From assembly GCA_030705945.1 (NCBI GenBank), contig JAUZPS010000053.1, forward strand, positions 1 to 14,987: a stretch of DNA of 14,987 bases. Direction: 5' to 3'. The notes under the pieces are model-generated. The model was not told the DNA's origin. It searched no databases and worked only from the letters and a program-made list of their open reading frames with translations. The position numbers and the translations under genes are program-made. The DNA comes from Bacillota bacterium (GTDB lineage: Bacteria; Bacillota; Clostridia; Acetivibrionales; DSM-2933). Within the stretch, counting starts at the first letter, position 1; each line of letters begins with the position of its first letter. Shown piece after piece: positions 7,243-14,023 of this stretch.

Positions 7243-7665
7243 TTATGCGCCGTATCCACCTTCAATTTTTACATCTTTGATGTTTTCCTTCTTCTGTTTC
7301 ACTATAAGAGTAAATTTACCTTCACCTTCTGATTCTGAAAATTCTTCTGTATAATCAACTACGAAGCCTTCAGTAAATGTGTATTCTCTCATAACAAAAC
7401 TGCCTGCAGTTTGTGTTATAACAACATTCTTATAAGGTAATGCGCTTTCAAGTGACCATTTAGCCATTTTCTTAGTATCTTCTTCAGCAGCCTGCAACAA
7501 ATTACCTCTGATTTCAAGGATTGCGCCTACATCATGTGATCTAGCGTTTGAATCATCAGGTGTATCTGTCTTATAAGTTACTGCTTTTATAACCTTTTCA
7601 TCAAGGTTGAAGGAATCTCCTCCACCTCCTACGCTTGCTGGTGATACTGCTAATTTAAATGCCAT
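7243..7665 (-). CDS. Hcp-like tube protein, copy 1
   Basis: 140 residues from ATG 7665, behind GGGAGGG with a 7-base spacer; a TTG at 7671 is in frame but lies inside the spacer. No signal peptide. The composition is beta-rich: KAVTYKTDTPDDSNARSHDVG (27-47 region), ILEIRGNLL, WSLESALPYKNVVITQ, FVMREYTFTEGFVVDYTEEF, GKFTLIVKQKK and VKIEGGYGA. It aligns throughout with the protein at 11126-10734, sharing TPxDSxAxS-x-x-VGxxLEIxG, YxNVxI, FxVADY and FxxxxKQKK. Relatives occur in clostridial gene clusters with VgrG and DUF4280; I read them as Hcp-type ring subunits that stack into the inner tube. The tube call rests on size, fold impression and neighbours, not on a match to canonical Hcp. It lies between the sheath-like gene and the pentapeptide gene. 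Confidence 0.75.
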   Translation of the reverse strand: MAFKLAVSPASVGGGGDSFNLDEKVIKAVTYKTDTPDDSNARSHDVGAILEIRGNLLQAAEEDTKKMAKWSLESALPYKNVVITQTAGSFVMREYTFTEGFVVDYTEEFSESEGEGKFTLIVKQKKENIKDVKIEGGYGA

Positions 7666-7753
7666 AATCAAACCCTCCCTATTTATTAATTTTAATTTAT
7701 ATTAACACTCCTTGAAATTTATTAAAGACGCTTCAAGCTTTGTTAATATTTTT

Positions 7754-7853
7754 ATTAAAATCAATTAATCTTTTACATTTATCTATAGCAAAATACCGTT
7801 AAAACCGTTCGTTATTTTGCTCTGCTAAATGTAAGATTAACAATGATTTTAAT
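7754..7853. repeat. Palindromic repeat R2, between sheath-like and Hcp-like genes
   Basis: 100 nt, stems in order: ATTAAAATCA (7754-7763) with TGATTTTAAT (7844-7853); TTAATCTT (7765-7772) with AAGATTAA (7833-7840); ACATTTA (7775-7781) with TAAATGT (7826-7832); GCAAAATACCG (7788-7798) with CGTTATTTTGC (7810-7820), one mismatch. Its reverse complement aligns base for base with R3 at 10121-10223, so it is inserted in the opposite orientation. Confidence 0.85.
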
Positions 7854-7902
7854 ATAGCATAAAGTCATTTCTTTAATTATTTCAAAGCATTAATACCTGT
7901 TT

Positions 7903-10089
7903 TTATTTAGCGCCTGCAGCGCTTGTGCTCTTAGAAATAAGTACTTCCAGATTCTTAACATTTCCATTGAACGCAAGATCTATCTGGCACAAGTTTGTTA
8001 ATTCATCAATTGAGAAATTCAGGTCATCACCAGGGTGAACAACGGAATTAATAAACTTATTGTCGTTTTTCCATTTTTCTTTCTGGCTGCTTGGATTGTT
8101 GCTAAAGAACACTTCAATCTTATCCTGTTTGAAATCGTTGGTTGTAAATCTCAGTATTCTTTCTATGTAAGTGCTTACAATTGTTTTGTATATGGAATCG
8201 AAACCACTGTCGGTCATCGCCAGACTTCTAGCCTTATAAACAGTGATTCTCTTAATATCTTTTCCTTCTAACTGAGCATTTTCAGAGGAAAATACAAAAC
8301 CGAAGCTTCTCTTGTTTATTTCATCTTTAATATTATTAGTAAAGCCTGTTATTTCTTTTGCCATGGTTGTTACCATTCTTAAGCAGTTATCGCCGGCTTC
8401 TATATCAAACCTTACGCCTGGATAATTTCTGCTGGTATTCCTGAAGGAACATTCCTTAAGATATTCAGGACATTGATAAGCAGCAACCAAGCCTGCCGCA
8501 ACATATGAAGCATCTACGTATACGCCTTGTATCCACAGCTTAAGTATATCTTCCTTCGCATTGGATACTCGAACTCCGCCATCCTCAGTCTTCTCAATGA
8601 TCGTATCTATTACGACGCCTGATTTATCCTTTGGAATTATAGTGAAGTTAGGCAAACATGGGATTGCAAACTCGCTATAATCCTGACGCGTCATAAGCTG
8701 GCATTTGTCCATATATTTATCAACACCTGTGGTTGCCACATTGTTGAACGTAGTTTCTTCATTTGCCTGGAAGTTGAAGAAAACCTGAACCCTGTATTTT
8801 CTCATTACCTGCAACAGGGCAGTAAGGGATTCAATGGTATTTCCTTCTTTTTTTACTTCTTTGTTTCCCTGGAATATAACCTTACCAACCTTAGGCTTAC
8901 CGGTTGATTCCAATTCTATCGCAGGTACTATCCCCATCCAGACAGTATTTGAAAAATCATTTTTCGCGTTAACAGTGTTGAGGTATGTTTCAAGTCTTGG
9001 AACATTACTGCTTTTAACAGTCATGTCAAGCTTGTTATTTGTAATAAGAAGAGCAGGTCTCATACCTCTGGTCTTTGAATTGTATTGGTCAAAAAACATT
9101 TTTACGCCAAGAATTTTTTCAACTAAAGGCTTTGAAGCTTTTACAAAGTCGTCCTTTGCCTTTGTATAGAATTCAAGATACGCCTTATAATTTGCTATTT
9201 CTTTATCGATATCAACCTCTGTCAATGTCGCTGGAAGCGGACAGAAAGTTCTTACCACAAGATCCCTGACATATGATGATGGTGAGTCTGAAACATCGTC
9301 ATAGTCTGATTCAAAAATAGAAACGAGGCTTGTATTGCTATTTTCTGATGCAAGCATCAACGCATTGCTTTCTTCTTTTGGAGCTTCTATAATTTTAAGT
9401 TCTCCCGTTTCGCCTATTGTAAGCATACCAATCTGAACAGCCTGAGAACTTCCCTTGTCATCTCCGCCACCTAAAAGCAGCCTTGTCTTTATGTCTTCTA
9501 TAGCAAGGGGCAACATAGCCATAACATTGTTATAGTTCTGTCTCGCTTCTTCAAACTTATAATTCAATTTGTCTCCTAAATCAAGCTTTTTAGGATCTCC
9601 TTCATCCAATTCATCATATTTATCATAGAGATAATGTATCTCTTTTCTCGCTTGTCTGATATCATCCATTACCTTTTTAGGAGAAATCATATCGAGAACC
9701 TTTTCGAATCTGAAGTCAACATTTATTATCCCCTGACTTCTCTTTGTTTCAATCAATGTAAACAACATCTTCAGAAAATCATTGTTATGGTCAAGCTTTA
9801 TCTCCGAAATATACTCAGGAGGTATATTTTCAGGTCTTTTCAAGGTATAAACAACCGCTCCTTTACCATTATCAGCAGCAGCATTATAAAATGAATAGAC
9901 ACTCGGCGAGAATTTGTCTAAAAACTCATCAAAGCTTCTAACAAGAAGTTCCTTGTTAATCTCTTTAATCTTTTCATCATCAAGACTGTCAATTCCTTTT
10001 ACATCTCCGACAAGTGTAAGAAGGTCCAGTCTTTCTGGATTAATTTCCTCAAATAGAATACATCTATTTGTTTGATTAATGATATCCAT
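7903..10089 (-). CDS. Probable contractile-sheath protein (TssC/TssBC-like)
   Basis: 728 residues, no signal peptide or membrane helix. The N-terminal third has a stretch reminiscent of TssB (RSFDEFLDKFSPSVYSF, 51-67), then a charged helical segment (137-185) and a Gly/Asp-rich break (205-215). The central and C-terminal parts show alternating strands and helices such as RPALLITNN (344-352), FAIPCLPNFTIIP (474-486), IQGVYVDASYVAAGLVAAY (520-538, like the conserved mid-domain of tail sheath and TssC proteins) and a final strand DLAFNGNVKNLEVLIS (704-719) before an Ala-rich tail. Such a final strand fits sheath handshake packing. Placement between two tube-like genes, with spike and tip downstream, supports a sheath that contracts around the tube; a TssB-TssC fusion is possible. 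Sequence similarity is weak, and homologues may be database-labelled otherwise. ATG 10089 follows GGGGGA. Stem-loop arrays lie on both sides of the gene. Confidence 0.7.
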   Translation of the reverse strand: MDIINQTNRCILFEEINPERLDLLTLVGDVKGIDSLDDEKIKEINKELLVRSFDEFLDKFSPSVYSFYNAAADNGKGAVVYTLKRPENIPPEYISEIKLDHNNDFLKMLFTLIETKRSQGIINVDFRFEKVLDMISPKKVMDDIRQARKEIHYLYDKYDELDEGDPKKLDLGDKLNYKFEEARQNYNNVMAMLPLAIEDIKTRLLLGGGDDKGSSQAVQIGMLTIGETGELKIIEAPKEESNALMLASENSNTSLVSIFESDYDDVSDSPSSYVRDLVVRTFCPLPATLTEVDIDKEIANYKAYLEFYTKAKDDFVKASKPLVEKILGVKMFFDQYNSKTRGMRPALLITNNKLDMTVKSSNVPRLETYLNTVNAKNDFSNTVWMGIVPAIELESTGKPKVGKVIFQGNKEVKKEGNTIESLTALLQVMRKYRVQVFFNFQANEETTFNNVATTGVDKYMDKCQLMTRQDYSEFAIPCLPNFTIIPKDKSGVVIDTIIEKTEDGGVRVSNAKEDILKLWIQGVYVDASYVAAGLVAAYQCPEYLKECSFRNTSRNYPGVRFDIEAGDNCLRMVTTMAKEITGFTNNIKDEINKRSFGFVFSSENAQLEGKDIKRITVYKARSLAMTDSGFDSIYKTIVSTYIERILRFTTNDFKQDKIEVFFSNNPSSQKEKWKNDNKFINSVVHPGDDLNFSIDELTNLCQIDLAFNGNVKNLEVLISKSTSAAGAK

Positions 10090-10120
10090 TTGTATCCCCC
10101 TTAGTTCTGTTATTGTAACT

Positions 10121-10223
10121 ATATAAAAAGCACTATTAATCTTACATTTGACGGAGCAAAATAACGAACGCTTTAACGTTATTTTGCGATAGGCAAATGT
10201 AAAAGATTAATTGCTTTTTATAT
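10121..10223. repeat. Palindromic repeat R3, upstream of the sheath-like gene
   Basis: 103 nt: ATATAAAAAGCA (10121-10132) pairs with TGCTTTTTATAT (10212-10223), 12 bp; TTAATCTT (10136-10143) with AAGATTAA (10203-10210); ACATTTG (10144-10150) with CAAATGT (10194-10200); GCAAAATAACG (10156-10166) with CGTTATTTTGC (10177-10187), 11 bp. The order of stems and the internal bulges match R2 and R4. Confidence 0.88.
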
Positions 10224-10276
10224 ATATATTTTGCAATAAACATTTTACATCAATTTTCTATATTGCAAAATATATA
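10223..10276. repeat. 16-bp perfect AT-rich inverted repeat
   Basis: TATATATTTTGCAATA (10223-10238) and its exact complement (10261-10276) enclose a 22-base loop. It abuts R3 directly. The core TTTTGC/GCAAAA recalls the inner stem of the R family, but the flanking TTAATCT boxes are absent. Confidence 0.7.
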
Positions 10277-10285
10277 CCTTGATTC

Positions 10286-10369
10286 ATAAGGCGCGAAAAG
10301 TTCAGCTTTGATACTAAAATGCAGACGTATTAACTGCATTTTTAATGTAAACTCTTTTTCGCAACTTAT
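10286..10369. repeat. Two-tier hairpin
   Basis: ATAAG (10286-10290) pairs with CTTAT (10365-10369), GCGAAAAG (10293-10300) with CTTTTTCGC (10353-10361, one extra T), and the tip AAAATGCAG (10316-10324) with CTGCATTTT (10334-10342). It ends where R4 begins (TAAGATTAA). Same general architecture as R3 and R4 but different sequence. Confidence 0.55.
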
Positions 10370-10372
10370 ATA

Positions 10373-10473
10373 AGATTAAAAACTTATTAATCTTATATCT
10401 GCAATGACAAAACGCTCAATACTTTATGGCGTTTTGTCATTGGCAAACGGATCAGATTAATTGTTTTTAATCT
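10373..10473. repeat. Palindromic repeat R4
   Basis: 101 nt: AGATTAAAAAC (10373-10383) pairs with GTTTTTAATCT (10463-10473); TTAATCT (10387-10393) with AGATTAA (10454-10460); CAATGACAAAACGC (10402-10415) with GCGTTTTGTCATTG (10429-10442), 14 bp perfect. The inner stem differs from R2 and R3 at several positions, yet both arms changed together. Confidence 0.85.
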
Positions 10474-10521
10474 AAATCAAAATCATTTGTAAATCATGAA
10501 TGTAACCATTGCAAAATCCGG

Positions 10522-10656
10522 ACAATATCCTATATCTTGCGACAGCTAAGGAATGATTGAAAAATTACTTCCGATTCTTGGTGTGTCCAGAAGTTAAATG
10601 AACACGAAAGCGAAGATTTTATCGGAAGTTACTTTTTCAACATTCCTAAATATTGT
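10522..10656. repeat. Long hairpin with 27-nt arms
   Basis: Arms at 10549-10575 (starting AGGAATG, ending CTTCCGAT) and 10621-10647 (starting ATCGGAAG, ending CATTCCT) are near-perfect complements with only a few offsets. An outer pair ACAATAT (10522-10528) and ATATTGT (10650-10656) extends it, and TGTGT/ACAC lies in the 45-base loop. It is unrelated in sequence to the R family. It lies about 80 bases downstream of the Hcp-like stop codon in the direction of transcription. Confidence 0.75.
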
Positions 10657-10733
10657 AAAGTAATTTAATTTAAATTATTGGCTATAATAAAAGTGATTAA
10701 TCTTTTAATTTAGCTTAAGTCAACTGCTAAAAT

Positions 10734-11126
10734 TTAAATTCCACTAACTGTTACAACATCATTTTTATCTTTCTTCTGTTTTAAGTAGATGCTGAATGTA
10801 CCCCTTCCACTTGTAGACGAATAAGTTTCAGAGTAATCTGCAACAAAGGCGTTTGGAAAAGTAACCTTTCTTGTAGTCTTCAAGTCTTCTCCAATAACTT
10901 CAACCTCAACATTTCTATAAGCCTGCCCATCATCTGAAGGAAGCAGAGACCATTGGTACAATCCTATAGTAGGATCTCCAAAACCAACCCTGCCTACTAT
11001 TTCCAAAACATTACCGACATAATTTGATTTAGCGTCTGAATCGTTAGGAGTTTCAACCCTGCTAGATACTGACTCAATTGAGTCCTTAAGAGTAATACCT
11101 CCTGCTATTGTCACTTTGAAAGGCAT
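10734..11126 (-). CDS. Hcp-like tube protein, copy 2
   Basis: 130 residues, ATG 11126 behind GGGAGG with an 8-base spacer. It is a clear paralogue of the 7665-7243 protein: VETPNDSDAKSNYVGNVLEI (about 24-43), YQWSLLPSDDGQAYRNVEVEV, KVTFPNAFVADYSETY, RGTFSIYLKQKKDKND and a VTVSGI end. It is ten residues shorter, lacking the Gly-rich insert GGGGDSF near the N-terminus and the GGYGA tail. Like its partner it has no signal peptide and reads as an all-beta ring subunit. It lies only 30 bases after the secreted LRR gene, so the two are probably co-transcribed. The divergence suggests distinct positions, such as a main tube versus a terminal adaptor ring, or two alternative tubes; this cannot be decided from sequence alone. 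Confidence 0.75.
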   Translation of the reverse strand: MPFKVTIAGGITLKDSIESVSSRVETPNDSDAKSNYVGNVLEIVGRVGFGDPTIGLYQWSLLPSDDGQAYRNVEVEVIGEDLKTTRKVTFPNAFVADYSETYSSTSGRGTFSIYLKQKKDKNDVVTVSGI

Positions 11127-11156
11127 TTTAAAAACCTCCCTTTTTATTATTTATTA

Positions 11157-13001
11157 TTAATATTTATATATTATTGTTATTTCACCTTTTGAACCATCCC
11201 ACTTAGTTTCCAGACCGAAATTTTCACTTACAAATCTCAGCGGAACCAAAGTTCTATCACTAACAATGAAAGGGGCAACATCCATTTTTGTCATTTTACC
11301 GTCAATCAATGCATAGTCAACATTTACCCAAAGATCCATTACCTTCTTGCCAAAAGTGATTGTTATCTTTCTGTCAGTTGCGTTCCAAGCTGCCTGAGCG
11401 CCAATGTTATCCGCAATAAACCTTACTGGTACCCCAGTCCTTCCGTTCTTTATCGTAGGAACTACGCCTTTACCCATATCCAATTGTTTTCCATCTACAG
11501 TATATGTAGATTTTCCTACGTAAAAACGTATAACTTTTTGTGAAGAAGTAGTAGGAGTGGGAGTAGGAGTAATAGTTGGGGTAGGAGTAGGAAGAGTAAT
11601 ATCAGTGTTGCTCCCCAACTGCTTTAACATGCTGTTGAAAACGCTTAATTTTGCTTTTGGTATATTGTTTTTTGTAACTATATAAAACTTCGTCAGATAC
11701 ATTAATTTTTCAAGTCCGCATGTATCGGTAAGCAAATTAGTGTCAATATAAAACTCTTTAAGATTAATTAAAGTATTTATTGGCGCCGCATTAACGATTT
11801 TGTTCTCATGTAAATTGAGTACATTAAGCTTTGTCAAACTTGAAAGAGAGCTTATATCATTAATCTGGTTGCTTGATAAATCTAAATTAACAAGGTTTGT
11901 TAATTTACCTATTGAGCTTATATCAACTATTGCATTTCCGCTTAACTTCAACGTTTCAAGGTTGGTTAGATTTCCCAGCTCATCAATTTTAATTATACCG
12001 TTATTGTTTAGAGTAAGTGTCTTTAGATTAGCAAGGTATTTAATACCTGCAATTGATAATATCTTCTGCTTGCTTGCATCAAGGCTAGTTATTGCCAAAA
12101 GATCTTTTGCGGTTAACTTATCCACCTGCCTGCCGGTTGATTTACTTACCTGACTCTTTATGAAGCTTTCCAGATTTTTATCAGCAAATTTAATATCGAG
12201 GGTAAAATCACACTGCTTTATATTGTCGAAATAAGCAGCTATAGGTGTGTAAAAATCAAGATCTTGCGCATTATTTTTAACAAAAAGAGCGGATAAACCT
12301 TTAAGACTCTTCAAAGCAGACAGATCGCTGATGTTATTGTTCGACACATTTAGATATGTTAAGCTTTCAAAATATTTAAGTTCGTCAACTGTCGTAATTC
12401 CTTTTCCCGATAAGTCAAGCACTAAGACAGAATCAACATCAAACTTAAATATATCACCTTCCGGTTTTTTAATTATTTCGCGCACAGCAGTTTCAAACGC
12501 CTTATCCTTGAATTGAATTGGTTTGTAACTGTTGACGTATATACTCTTTGATTCAGGATACACATTTACTTCGCCGCCAAGCTGTTCAACAACATATCTT
12601 AACGGAATCATAATAACGTCGCTTTGACCTGGCTTTGATGCAATTTGAATCATGTCAAAATCAACCTGAACTGTGTTGCCGTTGATAATTACTGTTCTGT
12701 TTCCTTTTGAAAGTATTATCTCTCTCTTGGTCTTTGCGCAGGTTAATTTATAAGTGTCTCCGGACTTTGATGTCTGAATTGCGTCAACACCAAGCGCTTT
12801 ACACAAACGATACATGGGGAAATATGTAACACCGCTTAGGTCAACGGCGCCAGGGTCAGATTCAAGCTGAACTTCCTTTTGATCTACAAAAGTCTTAAGT
12901 CCCGAATTGTCCTCAGCATAACCCGTTAAGCAATTTATACATACAAGCAATGCTATCACTGAAAATATCGAAATTAACGGCTTTTTTAATACTTTGATCA
13001 T
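11157..13001 (-). CDS. Secreted stalk-LRR-stalk surface protein
   Basis: 614 residues. A signal peptide (KVLKKP, hydrophobic core 9-25, likely cut after GYA at 29) shows export. Residues about 37-153 form a first copper-amine-oxidase-N-like stalk domain (YFPMYRLCKALGV, VIMIPLRYVVEQLGG). About 190-440 hold SDS22/internalin-type leucine-rich repeats of 22 residues (LTNLETLKLSGNAIVDIS, LTNLVNLDLSSNQINDIS), interrupted near 265-310 by a cap-like module (NLESFIKSQ...LTAKDLLAITSLDAS). A TPTPTPTITPTPTP linker (about 471-487) leads to a second stalk domain (RTGVPVRFIADNIGAQAAW, RTLVPLRFVSENFGLETKW). No LPXTG, SLH or lipobox is present. LRRs bind proteins or glycans, so it may be a surface receptor or adhesin. 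ATG 13001 follows AAGGAG. It lies 26 bases after the Pro/Thr/His gene and 30 before the Hcp-like gene, so it appears operonic with the machine. Confidence 0.93.
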   Translation of the reverse strand: MIKVLKKPLISIFSVIALLVCINCLTGYAEDNSGLKTFVDQKEVQLESDPGAVDLSGVTYFPMYRLCKALGVDAIQTSKSGDTYKLTCAKTKREIILSKGNRTVIINGNTVQVDFDMIQIASKPGQSDVIMIPLRYVVEQLGGEVNVYPESKSIYVNSYKPIQFKDKAFETAVREIIKKPEGDIFKFDVDSVLVLDLSGKGITTVDELKYFESLTYLNVSNNNISDLSALKSLKGLSALFVKNNAQDLDFYTPIAAYFDNIKQCDFTLDIKFADKNLESFIKSQVSKSTGRQVDKLTAKDLLAITSLDASKQKILSIAGIKYLANLKTLTLNNNGIIKIDELGNLTNLETLKLSGNAIVDISSIGKLTNLVNLDLSSNQINDISSLSSLTKLNVLNLHENKIVNAAPINTLINLKEFYIDTNLLTDTCGLEKLMYLTKFYIVTKNNIPKAKLSVFNSMLKQLGSNTDITLPTPTPTITPTPTPTTSSQKVIRFYVGKSTYTVDGKQLDMGKGVVPTIKNGRTGVPVRFIADNIGAQAAWNATDRKITITFGKKVMDLWVNVDYALIDGKMTKMDVAPFIVSDRTLVPLRFVSENFGLETKWDGSKGEITIIYKY

Positions 13002-13027
13002 CTTATATTTCTCCTTTTGAATATTGA

Positions 13028-13522
13028 TTAATATTTATTTCCGAGTCTCCATGTAGGTGTCGGTGTACTTATATGCCTTGAAGGCGTAGGTGTATGCCTA
13101 TGAATAGTCGGAGTATTTGTAGGCCTCGGCTTTGGCGTCGTTGGCGTAGCTACATGTCTGTGGGTATTCGTAGGTGATGGTTTACGGGTATTGGTTGGTA
13201 ATGGCTTAGGAGTATCCTTAGGCGCAACAGAGGGTTCATCTGTAGGCTCAGCAGTTGGCGCAATATCAGCCGCAGCGGTAGCTGCAACAGTATTTGTTGG
13301 CAGCGGTGTCAACGTATAAGTTGGCAATGGAGTTTCAGACGTTTCTGTAATCGGTGTATCGGAAACAACAGGCTCGCTGGCAGATTCCGTACTCGTTGGA
13401 GAAGGAATTGGTCCAGGCGCTGGTCCTTTTTGAATGAACGCAACTAGAAATATTACAAGTAAGTTAACTAATATTAATCCTCTGATTACATTGAGAATTT
13501 TCAAATACTTATTATTATCCAT
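13028..13522 (-). CDS. Single-pass membrane protein with Pro/Thr/His-rich exterior
   Basis: 164 residues, no family recognised. A short basic head (1-14) and one transmembrane helix (about 15-31, LILVNLLVIFLVAFI) are followed by ~130 residues of low complexity, presumably outside. PTNT occurs four times (75-78, 109-112, 117-120, 134-137), HRH twice (121-123, 141-143), with another His at 150 and many TPTP units. Such Pro/Thr tracts form extended, wall-spanning and often glycosylated stalks in clostridia; the His clusters could bind metal. It ends TPTWRLGNKY without an anchor. ATG 13522 follows GGTGGGA. It is the first gene behind the promoter at 13897-13869 and precedes the LRR gene by 26 bases, so a wall-crossing partner for that protein or the apparatus is plausible. 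Low complexity makes homology search unreliable. Confidence 0.85.
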   Translation of the reverse strand: MDNNKYLKILNVIRGLILVNLLVIFLVAFIQKGPAPGPIPSPTSTESASEPVVSDTPITETSETPLPTYTLTPLPTNTVAATAAADIAPTAEPTDEPSVAPKDTPKPLPTNTRKPSPTNTHRHVATPTTPKPRPTNTPTIHRHTPTPSRHISTPTPTWRLGNKY

Positions 13523-13603
13523 TATATCCCACCTATGAAATAATTAATATTCAAATAATTATGATTCTATTCTGAAAATACCTGTATAATTAGTCTACTA
13601 TAA

Positions 13604-13619
13604 TTAATCTACAGATTAA
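13604..13619. repeat. 16-base palindrome TTAATCTACAGATTAA
   Basis: TTAATCT and AGATTAA, the conserved boxes of the R1-R4 repeats, stand here directly back to back with AC between them and no interior. It may be a remnant or seed of that repeat family, or chance in AT-rich DNA. Confidence 0.35.
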
Positions 13620-13770
13620 CCTGAAAAAGCTTAAATGGACCTTCACAAGTTAACTAAAAGTAACTTTATCTTCTTCATTTTCTTTCATACAACCATGTAT
13701 AATATTGCTTTAATAAATACTAACTTGAAATAAAATTATTCTTTTGTTTTATAATAATTTTATATTTCTA

Positions 13771-13840
13771 TCAGCATAATTACAAGGAAATTTGACAGCA
13801 AAATCAAATTCTTTATTAATTTTATTTAAAATTATGCCGA
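13771..13840. repeat. Nested inverted repeat in the leader
   Basis: GCATAATT (13774-13781) pairs with AATTATGC (13830-13837), extended by TC/GA beyond one mismatch. Inside, AATTTGA pairs with TCAAATT around an 8-base loop. This gives a two-tier structure just after the inferred transcription start. Confidence 0.45.
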
Positions 13841-13868
13841 AAATAATATAATACATGATTACGACCAA

Positions 13869-13897
13869 ATTTTATCATAGGTTTTTGCGCATGTCAA
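13869..13897 (-). promoter_or_regulatory. Sigma-A-type promoter
   Basis: On the minus strand, a perfect -35 TTGACA (13897-13892), a 17-base spacer and -10 TAAAAT (13874-13869). Transcription should start near 13862 and read into the Pro/Thr/His, LRR and Hcp-like genes. It lies after the kinase stop at 14024, so these genes can be expressed independently of the kinase. Confidence 0.6.
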
Positions 13898-14023
13898 TGT
13901 ATACCATATTATGAAATACGATAACCCGACAGTACTAGAGATGTTTATCAATATCCAACCTCGTAGATTTGAGAGAATATTAAAACTACATTCTTCATGA
14001 AAGGATATGAGTAGGCTATCTTT

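Larger units (their letters stand above)
10090..10733. other. 644-base intergenic array of stem-loops
   Basis: No open frame of note on either strand. The gap between the first Hcp-like gene and the sheath-like gene is filled, left to right, by repeat R3 (10121-10223), an AT hairpin (10223-10276), a third hairpin (10286-10369), repeat R4 (10373-10473) and a long hairpin (10522-10656). The sheath ribosome binding site lies at its left end. I see no convincing sigma-A promoter in it: TTGACT at 10723-10718 has no proper -10 partner. Confidence 0.7.
13523..13862 (-). other. ~340-nt AT-rich leader upstream of the Pro/Thr/His gene
   Basis: From the inferred transcription start near 13862 to the ATG at 13522 there is no open frame with a ribosome binding site. 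It holds a nested inverted repeat (13771-13840) and a 16-base palindrome (13604-13619). No known riboswitch consensus was recognised. Confidence 0.4.

Noticed and set aside
7754..7853. R2 as a standard rho-independent terminator
   Set aside because: The stem is long, AT-rich and bulged, and no T-run follows it on either strand; related copies occur in different gaps and orientations, which a plain terminator does not explain.
7754..10473. Repeats R2-R4 as a CRISPR array
   Set aside because: The units are long palindromes, differ in orientation and are kilobases or hundreds of bases apart, without regular spacers or cas genes.
11157..13001. LRR protein as a copper amine oxidase or as a lipoprotein
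   Set aside because: Only the N-terminal stalk-like domains match; no oxidase domain exists. Cys21 lacks a small residue at -1, so there is no proper lipobox.
13792..13819. Plus-strand promoter TTGACA-16-TATTAA
   Set aside because: No plus-strand gene lies downstream, the -10 is poor, and the TTGACA is part of an inverted repeat.
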